From CAZNPL01 sp964574815 (GTDB taxonomy: Bacteria > Planctomycetota > Phycisphaerae > UBA1845): a stretch of 64,000 bases of DNA. The DNA lies in assembly GCA_964574815.1 (NCBI GenBank), contig CAZNPL010000006.1, forward strand, positions 124,001 to 188,000. The letters are read 5' to 3'. The notes beneath the pieces were generated by a model. The model was not told where the DNA came from and made no database searches. It saw only the letters and a list, made by a program, of their open reading frames with translations. The position numbers and the translations under genes were made by a program. Shown in pieces: positions 26,787 to 35,120 of this stretch; within the stretch, counting starts at the first letter, position 1; each line of letters opens with the position of its first letter.

Positions 26787-27986
26787 TTGCACTCGTTCGG
26801 TAATCCATTCTGGTTCAGCGCGGCGCTCGCGGTCTTTGTCGCCGTCGCGATTCTGACGGCGGTGGCCTACTGCATCTACTTCGAGCGAAAGATATCCGCG
26901 TCGATCCAGGATCGGATCGGCCCGAACCGCGTGGGCCCGGCCGGATTGTTGCAGCCGCTCGCCGACGGCCTCAAGTTCTTCCTGAAAGAAGACATCATCC
27001 CCGCCCGGGTCGATAAGGCCCTCTTCATCCTCGCGCCATGCATCGCGTTCGGATTGGCGATGATCGGATTCGCCGTGCTGCCGTGGGGCGGCGAGGTCGA
27101 CCTGAACGGCGACGGGACGCCCGACGCAATCTGCCAGGTTGCTGACCCCGGCATCGGCTTGTTGTACCTGCTCGGTGTCGGTGCGCTGGGCGTGTACGGG
27201 GTGGTTCTCGGCGGCTGGGCGAACAACAACAAATACGCCTTCTTCGCGGCCATGCGCTCGACCGCCCAGATGCTCAGCTACGAGATCCCGCTCGGGCTGG
27301 CGATCCTGGTCGTGGTCCTGACGGTGGGGCATCTGCGACTCGAAGACATCGTGCTGTCGCAGATCGGTGAAGGCAATGTCTGGAACATCGTCCTGCATCC
27401 GGTGGCATTCGTGATCCTGTTGACGACTCTCTTCGCCGAGACCAACCGCACGCCGTTCGATCTGGCCGAGGCCGAGCAGGAACTGGTCGGCGGCTACCAT
27501 ACTGAGTACAGCGCCCTGAAATTCGGACTGTTCTTCCTGGGCGAATACGCCCACATCATCACCGGCAGCGGATTCATCGCGGTGCTGTTCCTCGGTGGAT
27601 GGCACCTGCCGTTCGTTCCCGGCCTCCAGCCGGAAAACATCTCGATCTGGGCGATGCTGTTCAAAATGCTGGTGATGGGCGCCAAGATCGCCGCCTTCAT
27701 CTTCCTGTTCATGTGGGTGCGATGGACGCTGCCCCGGTTCCGGTTCGATCAGCTCATGCGGCTGTCGTGGAAGGGGCTGATTCCCGTTAGCCTCATCCTG
27801 GCCGTTTACGTGATGGTGCTGGTCTATTTCGATCGCGAGCGGAGCATCTTCTGGACGCTGGGCGGCAACATCGTCCTTCTTGTGGCAGCGCTGGTTTTCA
27901 ACGGCCTGCGCCGCGTGAGTATTACCGGGCGACAGACGAACCTGCCGGCGATCGACGTGGTGCCGGCGGGAATGCGTACGAGTTAG
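26787..27986 (+). CDS. nuoH: NADH-quinone oxidoreductase subunit H
   Basis: A 399-residue membrane subunit that forms the quinone access chamber. It has about eight to nine transmembrane helices. Family signatures are AYCIYFERKISASIQDRIGP, NRVGPAGLLQPLADGLKFFL, AMRSTAQMLSYEIPLG, and the acidic loop ETNRTPFDLAEAEQELVGGY followed by HTEYSALKFGLFFLGEYAH. The start is TTG 26787 with AGGAG eight bases upstream. There is no ATG in a suitable place, so TTG is well supported. A 242-bp gap with hairpin repeats separates it from nuoG. Confidence 0.96.
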   Translation: MHSFGNPFWFSAALAVFVAVAILTAVAYCIYFERKISASIQDRIGPNRVGPAGLLQPLADGLKFFLKEDIIPARVDKALFILAPCIAFGLAMIGFAVLPWGGEVDLNGDGTPDAICQVADPGIGLLYLLGVGALGVYGVVLGGWANNNKYAFFAAMRSTAQMLSYEIPLGLAILVVVLTVGHLRLEDIVLSQIGEGNVWNIVLHPVAFVILLTTLFAETNRTPFDLAEAEQELVGGYHTEYSALKFGLFFLGEYAHIITGSGFIAVLFLGGWHLPFVPGLQPENISIWAMLFKMLVMGAKIAAFIFLFMWVRWTLPRFRFDQLMRLSWKGLIPVSLILAVYVMVLVYFDRERSIFWTLGGNIVLLVAALVFNGLRRVSITGRQTNLPAIDVVPAGMRTS

Positions 27987-28014
27987 AAAAGCCAATCCGG
28001 CAGGACCGGAGGAC

Positions 28015-28587
28015 GTGATCAAAGACGAGGACATCATCCTGGTGGACGAGCCGGAACTGACCGGCTCCGAACGTCTGTACTTTCCGATTCTAACGGGAAT
28101 GCGGACGACGTTTCGCCATCTGTTCAAGAAGAAAATCACGGTGCAATATCCCGAGGTGAAGCGCGAGCTGCGGGTGGAAAACTACCGCGGCGTGCACCGC
28201 CTTAACAAGGATGCGGACGGGCGTGTGACGTGCGTGGCCTGCTTCATGTGCGAGACGGCCTGCCCGGCTCACTGCATCCACATTGTGGCCGGAGAGGCGC
28301 CATGGCCCGATCGGGAAAAGTACCCCGTCCAGTTCGACATCGACGAACTGCGGTGCATTTATTGCGGGATGTGCGAAGAGGCGTGCCCGGTGGATGCGAT
28401 CGAGCTGACGCCGGAGTACGATCTGGTCGGTCGGACGCGTGAAGAGATGATCTTCGACAAGGAGAAACTTCTCCAGGTGTTCGACCAGACGAAAGACATC
28501 AAGCCCCGGAAGAACCCGAAGATCACGGGTTATCCGAACACAGGCAATCGCCCGCCGAAGGGCGGCGATAAGGGGAGCGACCGTTGA
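28015..28587 (+). CDS. nuoI: NADH-quinone oxidoreductase subunit I
   Basis: A 190-residue peripheral-arm ferredoxin-like subunit carrying clusters N6a and N6b, relaying electrons toward NuoB. Two complete [4Fe-4S] motifs are present: CVACFMCETACP and CIYCGMCEEACP. The N-terminal amphipathic segment MRTTFRHLFKKKITVQYPE is typical of NuoI membrane contact. The start is GTG 28015 after a GGAGGA site. The C-terminal 40 residues are Lys/Gly-rich and variable. It overlaps nuoJ by 4 bp, suggesting translational coupling. Confidence 0.96.
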   Translation: MIKDEDIILVDEPELTGSERLYFPILTGMRTTFRHLFKKKITVQYPEVKRELRVENYRGVHRLNKDADGRVTCVACFMCETACPAHCIHIVAGEAPWPDREKYPVQFDIDELRCIYCGMCEEACPVDAIELTPEYDLVGRTREEMIFDKEKLLQVFDQTKDIKPRKNPKITGYPNTGNRPPKGGDKGSDR

Positions 28588-29333
28588 CGGCGACCTTGAT
28601 CTATCTGATCTATGGGGTCTTTGCCCTCGGCGCGGTCGGCGTCTACCTGCTGATGCCGGTTCCGGGGCGGGCGACGCGCACCGGCGGCGCGATCATCGCA
28701 ATCGCCGCCCTGGCCGGGATGCTGGCGCTGTGCGCCCACCGGCTCATGACCCCCTCGGGGGTTAACGTGCTGTTCTACATCGCGGCGGCCGTCGCGTTGT
28801 TCTCCGCAGTCAAAATGATCACTCACGATCGGCCGGTGTACAGCGCATTGTACTTTGTTATGGTTATTCTGGCAGTGACGCCGTTGCTGCTGCTTCAAGC
28901 GGCGGAGTTTTTGGCGGTGGCGCTGGTGATCATCTACGCGGGCGCGATCCTGGTCACGTATGTGTTCGTGATCATGCTGTCGCAGCAGAGCGACCAGCCG
29001 ATCTACGACCGGCGGGCGCGTGAGCCGTTGCTCGCCGTATTCGCGGGGTTCGTGACGATGGCCGTCGTGGCCGGTCAGATCGGCGCGTTGCCGAAGCCGC
29101 TGGAGGAAAGCGAGCCCCTCATGGCGTCGCAAGCCGCGGAGTTTGGGAACACGGCCGAGGTCGGCGCGGTGATGATGTCGGATTACCTGGTCGCGTTCGA
29201 GTTGGCGGGCATCTTGCTTCTGATCGCGATGATCGGCGCAATCGCGGTCTCGAGGAAGCAGGTCCCGACGGACGAGACGATTCCCGCGGCACCGCCGCCC
29301 GGCAAGATCGGGCGCGAGGTGCCGCCGTTCTGA
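28584..29333 (+). CDS. nuoJ: NADH-quinone oxidoreductase subunit J
   Basis: A 249-residue membrane subunit of the complex I proton-pumping arm. Five transmembrane helices are predicted, including the conserved third-helix region LVIIYAGAILVTYVFVIMLS that takes part in the quinone-coupled pi-bulge. HDRPVYSALYFVMVILAVTPL is the other recognisable stretch. It is longer than the 165-185 residues usual in the family because of a hydrophilic loop before the last helix (GALPKPLEESEPLMASQAA) and a Pro-rich tail. The start TTG or GTG region overlaps the nuoI end (start at 28584). Confidence 0.93.
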   Translation: MTATLIYLIYGVFALGAVGVYLLMPVPGRATRTGGAIIAIAALAGMLALCAHRLMTPSGVNVLFYIAAAVALFSAVKMITHDRPVYSALYFVMVILAVTPLLLLQAAEFLAVALVIIYAGAILVTYVFVIMLSQQSDQPIYDRRAREPLLAVFAGFVTMAVVAGQIGALPKPLEESEPLMASQAAEFGNTAEVGAVMMSDYLVAFELAGILLLIAMIGAIAVSRKQVPTDETIPAAPPPGKIGREVPPF

Positions 29334-29398
29334 CCCCGGTGCGCCGGGGAGCGGGCGGCGCGGCCTGCTGACAAGCGGTCAAACCTGGTGGAAGGTTG

Positions 29399-29701
29399 AT
29401 GGAAGACACTGCCGCATACCTGCTGCTTGGATCGCTTCTGTTCGCGATCGGATTGGTCGGGTTCCTTTCCCGACGCAACCTGATCCTGATCTTCTTGTCG
29501 ACCGAGTTGATGTTTCAGGGCGTGATCGTGAACCTGGTCGCCATGGGCCGCATTCATGGACACGTGCACGGCCAGATCTTCGCGTTGCACCTGCTGGTCA
29601 TCGCGGCAGTCGAGGCGGGGCTGGCCCTGGGATTAGTGGTGTTGCTGTACCGCCGCAAGGGCACGCTCGACTCCGAACGTTGGGCGAGCATGTGGGGATA
29701 G
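29399..29701 (+). CDS. nuoK: NADH-quinone oxidoreductase subunit K
   Basis: A 100-residue, three-helix membrane subunit of complex I. The signature region is FLSRRNLILIFLSTELMFQG VIVNLV, containing the conserved glutamate of the second helix used in proton translocation, and a second acidic residue in HLLVIAAVEAGLALGLVVLL of the third helix. Length is exactly that of the family. ATG 29399 is preferred to the adjoining TTG 29396, and GGTGGAAGG lies just upstream. It is followed by nuoL after 5 bp. Confidence 0.95.
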   Translation: MEDTAAYLLLGSLLFAIGLVGFLSRRNLILIFLSTELMFQGVIVNLVAMGRIHGHVHGQIFALHLLVIAAVEAGLALGLVVLLYRRKGTLDSERWASMWG

Positions 29702-29706
29702 GCCGG

Positions 29707-31689
29707 ATGGAGTACGACAGCGTTCAAACCTGGTCTCTCGTCGTGCTGCTCTGCCCACTGGCCGGCGCGATCATCTCCGGAGCCCTCGGGCCGCGCGTGC
29801 TGCGCGGATGGACCCATTGGCCGGCGATCCTCGGGGTGGCCGCGGCTCTGCTAGGAGCATTCATGCTCTTCGTCGAAGTGCGTGGCGCCGAGGGGGGACA
29901 TGGATCGGCCACCGTGCTGCTCTACCGGTGGATCTCGGCCGTCTCGGGATCATGGTTCGACGTCGGCGTCCTGGTCGATCCGTTGACCGCCGTGATGCTC
30001 CTGGTCGTCACGGGAATTTCACTGCTGGTGGTGATCTACTCGCGCGATTACATGCGCGAACACGGTCACCCCGTCCGGGGCTACGAGCGGTTCTTCGCCT
30101 ATCTTGCCTTGTTCGTTTTCTCTATGTCCGCGCTCGTGCTGAGTGGGAACTTCCTGCTCTTGTACCTCGGCTGGGAGGCAGTGGGACTATGTAGCTACCT
30201 GCTGATCGGGTTTTATTACGACCGCCCGTCAGCGGCGGCGGCAGCCAAGAAGGCCTTTCTGGTCAATCGGATCGGCGACTTCGGATTCGGCCTCGGCATT
30301 CTCCTGATCTACCTCACGTTCAACTCTCTTGACTACGGCACCGTATTCGCGATGGTCGAAGAGGGGCGGACGGCACTCGGCGAGGAACTCACGACAGGAC
30401 GGATCACCGCGATCGCCCTCCTGCTTTTCTGCGGTGCCGTCGGCAAGAGCGCACAGTTCCCGCTCTACGTCTGGCTTCCGGACGCGATGGAGGGCCCCTC
30501 GCCCGTCTCTGCCCTGATCCACGCCGCCACGATGGTCACCGCGGGCGTCTACATGGTCGCCCGCTGCGGTGTCATCTTCGCGGCATCCCCGATGGCCATG
30601 GGCGTCGTCGCCGTCATCGGGGCCTTCACCGCCCTGTTCGCCGCAACGATCGCCCTCGCGCAATACGACATGAAACGGATCCTGGCCTACTCGACCGTCA
30701 GCCAGTTGGGATACATGTTCCTGGGACTGGGCGTCTACGCCGGTAGCGCCGCCATCTTCCATCTGTACACCCACGCCTTCTTCAAGGCGCTGCTCTTCCT
30801 TGCGGCGGGAAGCGTCATGCACGCCATGGGCGGCATCATCGATGTCCGCTCGTTCGGCGGCTTGAGACGGATCATGCCCTGGACGTACGGAACCATGCTG
30901 GTGGGCGGTCTGGCGCTCGCCGGCTTTCCGCTGCTCTCGGGTTTCTGGAGCAAGGACGAGATCATTCACGCGGCGTTCGAGCAGGCGCCGTTCCTCGGCG
31001 TTGTGGGTCTGCTGACGGCGTTGCTGACGGCGTTCTACACCTTCCGCATGATCTACCTCGCCTTTCACGGCGTGACCCGAACGCCGGAAGAGGCCCACGC
31101 CCACGAGTCGGGCGGGTGGATCCTCGTGCCGCTCGTGCTGCTCGCAATCGGGGCCGCCTTCGCCGGTTACGTCGGCGTCGTTTTCGAAGGCGGTGGCTTC
31201 CTCGGTTTGTTCAAGCCCCACGGCGCGATCCATCACTTCCTCGAACCGGTGATGGAACCATTCGCGGTTCATCACGCGACGGCTGAATACGCCGGGCACC
31301 TGCAGCAGTACGGTCTAATGTACGTGTCGGGCCTGATCGCGATCATCGGAATCGTGGCCGCTTATTCGCTCTACGTGGACAGCCCGATGCTCGCCATGGT
31401 CATCCAGCGGGCGTTCCCGCGGGTCTACGAGGTCCTGAACAGCAAGTACTACGTCGACGAGGCCTACCAGCGCTGGATCATCGAGCCGCTCCGAAGTCTC
31501 GGGCGATTCTGTTTCAACGTTGACAATTACTTCATCGACGGAGTCGTTTGGTTGGTGACGGCCGTCCCACGGTTGCTGGCGTTCGGACTGCGGACGCTGC
31601 AGCAAGGTCGTCTGCAAGGATACGCCGCGTCCATGGTCATGGGCCTGGCGGTGATACTGGTGGTCATGCTCTGGGGCTGGAAACAGTAG
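29707..31689 (+). CDS. nuoL: NADH-quinone oxidoreductase subunit L
   Basis: The 660-residue distal antiporter-like subunit of complex I, with about 16 membrane helices and the long lateral amphipathic helix at the C-terminus. Signatures are FLLLYLGWEAVGLCSYLLIG with the key glutamate, LFCGAVGKSAQFPLYVWLPD with the key lysine, and AMEGPSPVSALIHAATMVTA. Later come YDMKRILAYSTVSQLGYMFL and HAFFKALLFLAAGSVMHAMG. ATG 29707 (MEYDSVQTW) is preferred to GTG 29680, which overlaps nuoK. Length and residues look normal. Confidence 0.97.
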   Translation: MEYDSVQTWSLVVLLCPLAGAIISGALGPRVLRGWTHWPAILGVAAALLGAFMLFVEVRGAEGGHGSATVLLYRWISAVSGSWFDVGVLVDPLTAVMLLVVTGISLLVVIYSRDYMREHGHPVRGYERFFAYLALFVFSMSALVLSGNFLLLYLGWEAVGLCSYLLIGFYYDRPSAAAAAKKAFLVNRIGDFGFGLGILLIYLTFNSLDYGTVFAMVEEGRTALGEELTTGRITAIALLLFCGAVGKSAQFPLYVWLPDAMEGPSPVSALIHAATMVTAGVYMVARCGVIFAASPMAMGVVAVIGAFTALFAATIALAQYDMKRILAYSTVSQLGYMFLGLGVYAGSAAIFHLYTHAFFKALLFLAAGSVMHAMGGIIDVRSFGGLRRIMPWTYGTMLVGGLALAGFPLLSGFWSKDEIIHAAFEQAPFLGVVGLLTALLTAFYTFRMIYLAFHGVTRTPEEAHAHESGGWILVPLVLLAIGAAFAGYVGVVFEGGGFLGLFKPHGAIHHFLEPVMEPFAVHHATAEYAGHLQQYGLMYVSGLIAIIGIVAAYSLYVDSPMLAMVIQRAFPRVYEVLNSKYYVDEAYQRWIIEPLRSLGRFCFNVDNYFIDGVVWLVTAVPRLLAFGLRTLQQGRLQGYAASMVMGLAVILVVMLWGWKQ

Positions 31690-31741
31690 GGCTCAGTCGC
31701 GACTCCGACCGGAGATCGCGTCGGTGCAGGAGGTTGCAGCG

Positions 31742-33478
31742 TTGCCGCTTGAAGAAATCGGCTGGAATTGGGCGCTAACTGCGGTGATCTTCTCGCCGCT
31801 GATCGGCGTCGCCGTGCTGCTGATCATGCGGTCGGACGATCACGACGGCATCCGCCTGATGGCGCTGCTCACCTCACTTGCCACCCTGATGCTGGCTGTT
31901 CTCGCGACGTTCGATTTCCGCAACGCCGCCCTGTCGGGCGAGATGGGCGGCGGCTGGGCAAACTACCATCTTCAGGCGGCCGTCTCGTGGATCGGCGGGC
32001 CGGGCGAACTGGTGGACATCCGCTATCACGTGGGCATCGACACCATCAGCCTCTTCCTGGTCCTGATGACGGCATTGCTCACCCCCCTTTCGATCTGGGG
32101 AAGCTTCTCAGGCATTCGAGACCGCCTCCGCGAATACTACATCCTGCTCCTGCTGCTTGAAGTGGCGATGCTCGGCGTGTTCTGCTCGATGGACCTGCTC
32201 CTGTTCTACGTATTCTTCGAGTTCACACTGGTTCCACTCTATTTCATCATCGGAATCTGGGGCGGACCCGAGAAAAGGCGGGCGGCCAACAAGTTCTTCA
32301 TCTATACCCTCGCCGGAAGCGTGCTGACCTTCGCCGGTGTGCTCTACGTCGCCTATTTCGCCTACACGCAGGCGGTGGCTTACGGTCGCGTGGACGCCAC
32401 GTTCACCCTGAACATGCAGCACCTCATCGAATTGGGCCAGTCCGGCGCGATCCCGCTCAACGTCCAATGGTGGCTTTTCATAGCGTTCGCCGCTGGCTTC
32501 GCGATCAAGGTCCCCTTCTTCCCATTCCACACCTGGCTGCCGCTGGCCCACACCGAGGCCCCGACCGCCGGCAGCGTCATCCTGGCCGGCGTGCTCCTCA
32601 AGCTCGGCACCTACGGCTTCTTCCGCCTCTGCCTCCCCATGCTGCCCGGGGCTACGTACGTGTTCGCGCCGTTCATGGGCACCCTGGCCGTGATCGGCAT
32701 TATCTACGGAGCGCTGGCCGCGTGGGTCCAATCCGACGTGAAGAAACTCGTGGCGTACTCGTCCGTGTCCCACCTCGGCTTCTGCATGCTGGGCATGTTC
32801 AGCCTGAAGATGGCCGGTGCAACCGGCTCCGTCCTGTACATGATCAACCACGGCCTCTCCACCGGGGCGCTGTTTCTCGTCGTGGGAATGCTCTACGAGC
32901 GATACCACACGCGCGAGATCGACCAGCTCGGTGGTCTGGCTCGACCCATGCCCTGGCTCGCCTTCTTCTTGATCTTCTTCACATTGAGCAGCGTCGGCCT
33001 CCCCGGATTGAACGGCTTCGTCGGTGAATTCCTCGTCCTGCTGGGTACGGCGACCTCGGCCGCCGATCGCCTCTCACCTGACGATCTCGGACCCGGCCCG
33101 CTCGGGTTCGCGTACGCCGTCCCGGCCGCGCTGGGCATCATCCTGAGCGCCCTCTACATGCTGTGGATGTGCCAACGCGTGTTGTTCGGCCCGCGCAAGG
33201 AGCCGCCCGAGACCCCCGACCTTCGACACGGCCTCAAGACCGACCTGACGCTGCGCGAAAAGGGAATCCTGGCGCCGATCGCACTGGCCTGCCTCGTGCT
33301 GGGCGTTTATCCCAAACCCTTCATCGAGACGCTTCAGCCCGCGATCGCCGAGAATGTGTTCCATCTTTATGACATCTCCGGCGAAGATGACGGCGGCCTG
33401 AGACTGGAGATCGTAGACGCTGTCCTCGACGACCCGAAGCACGGCATTCCGGTGGCAGGGGGTGACGAAGCATCATGA
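31742..33478 (+). CDS. nuoM: NADH-quinone oxidoreductase subunit M
   Basis: An antiporter-like proton-pumping subunit of about 578 residues with 14 membrane helices. Signatures are FYVFFEFTLVPLYFIIGIWG with the conserved glutamate, FAIKVPFFPFHTWLPLAHTE with the conserved lysine, APTAGSVILAGVLLKLGTYG, and DVKKLVAYSSVSHLGFCMLG. A hydrophilic tail of about 50 residues ends the protein. I choose TTG 31742 because AGGAGG lies eight bases upstream; GTG 31724 would place that site inside the gene. The 3' end overlaps nuoN by 4 bp. Confidence 0.96.
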   Translation: MPLEEIGWNWALTAVIFSPLIGVAVLLIMRSDDHDGIRLMALLTSLATLMLAVLATFDFRNAALSGEMGGGWANYHLQAAVSWIGGPGELVDIRYHVGIDTISLFLVLMTALLTPLSIWGSFSGIRDRLREYYILLLLLEVAMLGVFCSMDLLLFYVFFEFTLVPLYFIIGIWGGPEKRRAANKFFIYTLAGSVLTFAGVLYVAYFAYTQAVAYGRVDATFTLNMQHLIELGQSGAIPLNVQWWLFIAFAAGFAIKVPFFPFHTWLPLAHTEAPTAGSVILAGVLLKLGTYGFFRLCLPMLPGATYVFAPFMGTLAVIGIIYGALAAWVQSDVKKLVAYSSVSHLGFCMLGMFSLKMAGATGSVLYMINHGLSTGALFLVVGMLYERYHTREIDQLGGLARPMPWLAFFLIFFTLSSVGLPGLNGFVGEFLVLLGTATSAADRLSPDDLGPGPLGFAYAVPAALGIILSALYMLWMCQRVLFGPRKEPPETPDLRHGLKTDLTLREKGILAPIALACLVLGVYPKPFIETLQPAIAENVFHLYDISGEDDGGLRLEIVDAVLDDPKHGIPVAGGDEAS

Positions 33479-35022
33479 ACGTCTCGACGATGATCACCCA
33501 ACTCTCACCCGAACTGTGCATGATCGCCGGCGCGTGCGTCGTGATTCTCGGCGGCGTGGTTCGACGCGGCTCCTCGAACTGGCTTCCAGCTCCGCTGACC
33601 ATCCTGGTACTCCTGATCACCATGTTCCTGACGGCGCGTTACGGAGATCCGACCGACGACACCCAGGCCCCCGGCCTCCTGCTCACCCCGCTCGCTCTAT
33701 ACGTCCGGTGGATTACCCTGCTCGTCGGGGCCGTCATCGTCCTGGTTAACTGGTACGTGCCCGCACCCGAGGACCGCGGCGAGTTCTTCGGCATGATCCT
33801 TTTCTCGCTCGCCGGCGTCATGCTCACCGCGTCGGCGAATGACCTGCTCGTCCTCTTCCTGGCCATCGAACTCGTCAGCGTCCCGACCTACGTCCTGGTT
33901 GCCTTGAGCCGCACCGACACCCGGGCGTCCGAGGGCGCCGTGAAGTACTTCTTCCTCGGGGCGCTGGCCGCGGCCGTCATGGTCTACGGCTTCAGCTTCC
34001 TATACGGTCAGGCCGGCACCACCGTGCTGCATGCCACGAGCGGGCCGTCCATTGCAGGCTGGTTCGCGGCGGCAGGCGCGATGAATCAGTTGACGATCAT
34101 CGGCCTGTTGCTCGGGTTCGCCGGCCTTCTGTTCAAGGTCGCCGCAGTCCCGTTCCACGCCTACGCCCCCGACGTCTACGAGGGGGCCGCCTCACCCGTC
34201 ACCGGCCTGCTCGGTTTCCTTCCGAAGCTGGCCGGCTTCGTCGCTATGGTGAAGATCCTGGGAGTCTACAACTGGGAGCTGCCGGCCGCGCTGATGTGGT
34301 TCTTGTGGGTGGTGGCCGCACTAACGATGACGGTCGGCAACGTCCTGGCGCTGCTCCAAAGAAACGTAAAGCGAATCCTGGCGTACTCCAGCATCGCTCA
34401 CACCGGCTACATGCTGATCGGGCTGCTGGTTGGCCCTAAGCTCGGCGAGGGACCGCTCCACGACGGCGTCGCCGCCCTGCTGTTCTACATTGTTATCTAC
34501 GGCGTGATGAACCTCGGCGCGTTCGGCGTGCTGGCCAGCCTCAAGGTGCGCGGCCAAACGGCCGAGACGCTCGACGATCTGGCCGGCATCTCGCGTGCGG
34601 CGCCGCTTTCGGCGCTGGCCATGGCGATCTGCGCGTTCAGCCTTATGGGCTTCCCGCCCACCGCGGGTCTGCTGGGCAAGGTCTACGTCTTCTGGAGCGC
34701 CTTCTCTGTCGATCCCGTACACGAGTTTCGGGCCGAACTTGTGGTCCTCACGGTCATCGCCGTCATCAACACCGCAATAGGCGCGGCCTATTACCTGCGG
34801 ATCGCTGGCGCATGCTACCTCCGCGAAGGGCACGCAGAGGTTCGACCTGCTGGAGGCCCGATGCTGCGCCTGGCGCTGGCAGTCTGCTGCATCGCAATGC
34901 TGGCGCTCTTCATCCTGCCGACCCCGCTGGCACGCCAGGCTCGGTTGGCCATGCAGGACACCTCAATATCGTTGGCGGTCACAACGACGACCCCCGCACT
35001 TCATGGCCACGACCCCCAGTGA
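33475..35022 (+). CDS. nuoN: NADH-quinone oxidoreductase subunit N
   Basis: A 515-residue antiporter-like proton-pumping subunit, last of the 14 nuo genes. Signatures are LLVLFLAIELVSVPTYVLVA with the key glutamate, GLLFKVAAVPFHAYAPDVYE with the key lysine, GAASPVTGLLGFLPKLAGFV, and NVKRILAYSSIAHTGYMLIG. Its ATG overlaps the nuoM stop (ATGA). The C-terminus is hydrophilic and Thr-rich. Downstream it converges with a minus-strand phosphodiesterase gene 98 bp away, and no intrinsic terminator is obvious in that gap. Confidence 0.97.
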   Translation: MNVSTMITQLSPELCMIAGACVVILGGVVRRGSSNWLPAPLTILVLLITMFLTARYGDPTDDTQAPGLLLTPLALYVRWITLLVGAVIVLVNWYVPAPEDRGEFFGMILFSLAGVMLTASANDLLVLFLAIELVSVPTYVLVALSRTDTRASEGAVKYFFLGALAAAVMVYGFSFLYGQAGTTVLHATSGPSIAGWFAAAGAMNQLTIIGLLLGFAGLLFKVAAVPFHAYAPDVYEGAASPVTGLLGFLPKLAGFVAMVKILGVYNWELPAALMWFLWVVAALTMTVGNVLALLQRNVKRILAYSSIAHTGYMLIGLLVGPKLGEGPLHDGVAALLFYIVIYGVMNLGAFGVLASLKVRGQTAETLDDLAGISRAAPLSALAMAICAFSLMGFPPTAGLLGKVYVFWSAFSVDPVHEFRAELVVLTVIAVINTAIGAAYYLRIAGACYLREGHAEVRPAGGPMLRLALAVCCIAMLALFILPTPLARQARLAMQDTSISLAVTTTTPALHGHDPQ

Positions 35023-35120
35023 TTCGCTTCAACAGCAGCGGATCATTCGCCAGTGCTCGCGGCGCGCCATCACAACGCGACCACTATCCGAGCGATCGGA
35101 ATCGCTCCTACTGATAGCGC

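Noticed and set aside
26772..28139. 455-residue minus-strand open frame opposite nuoH
   Set aside because: Opposite-strand shadow of a conserved membrane subunit.
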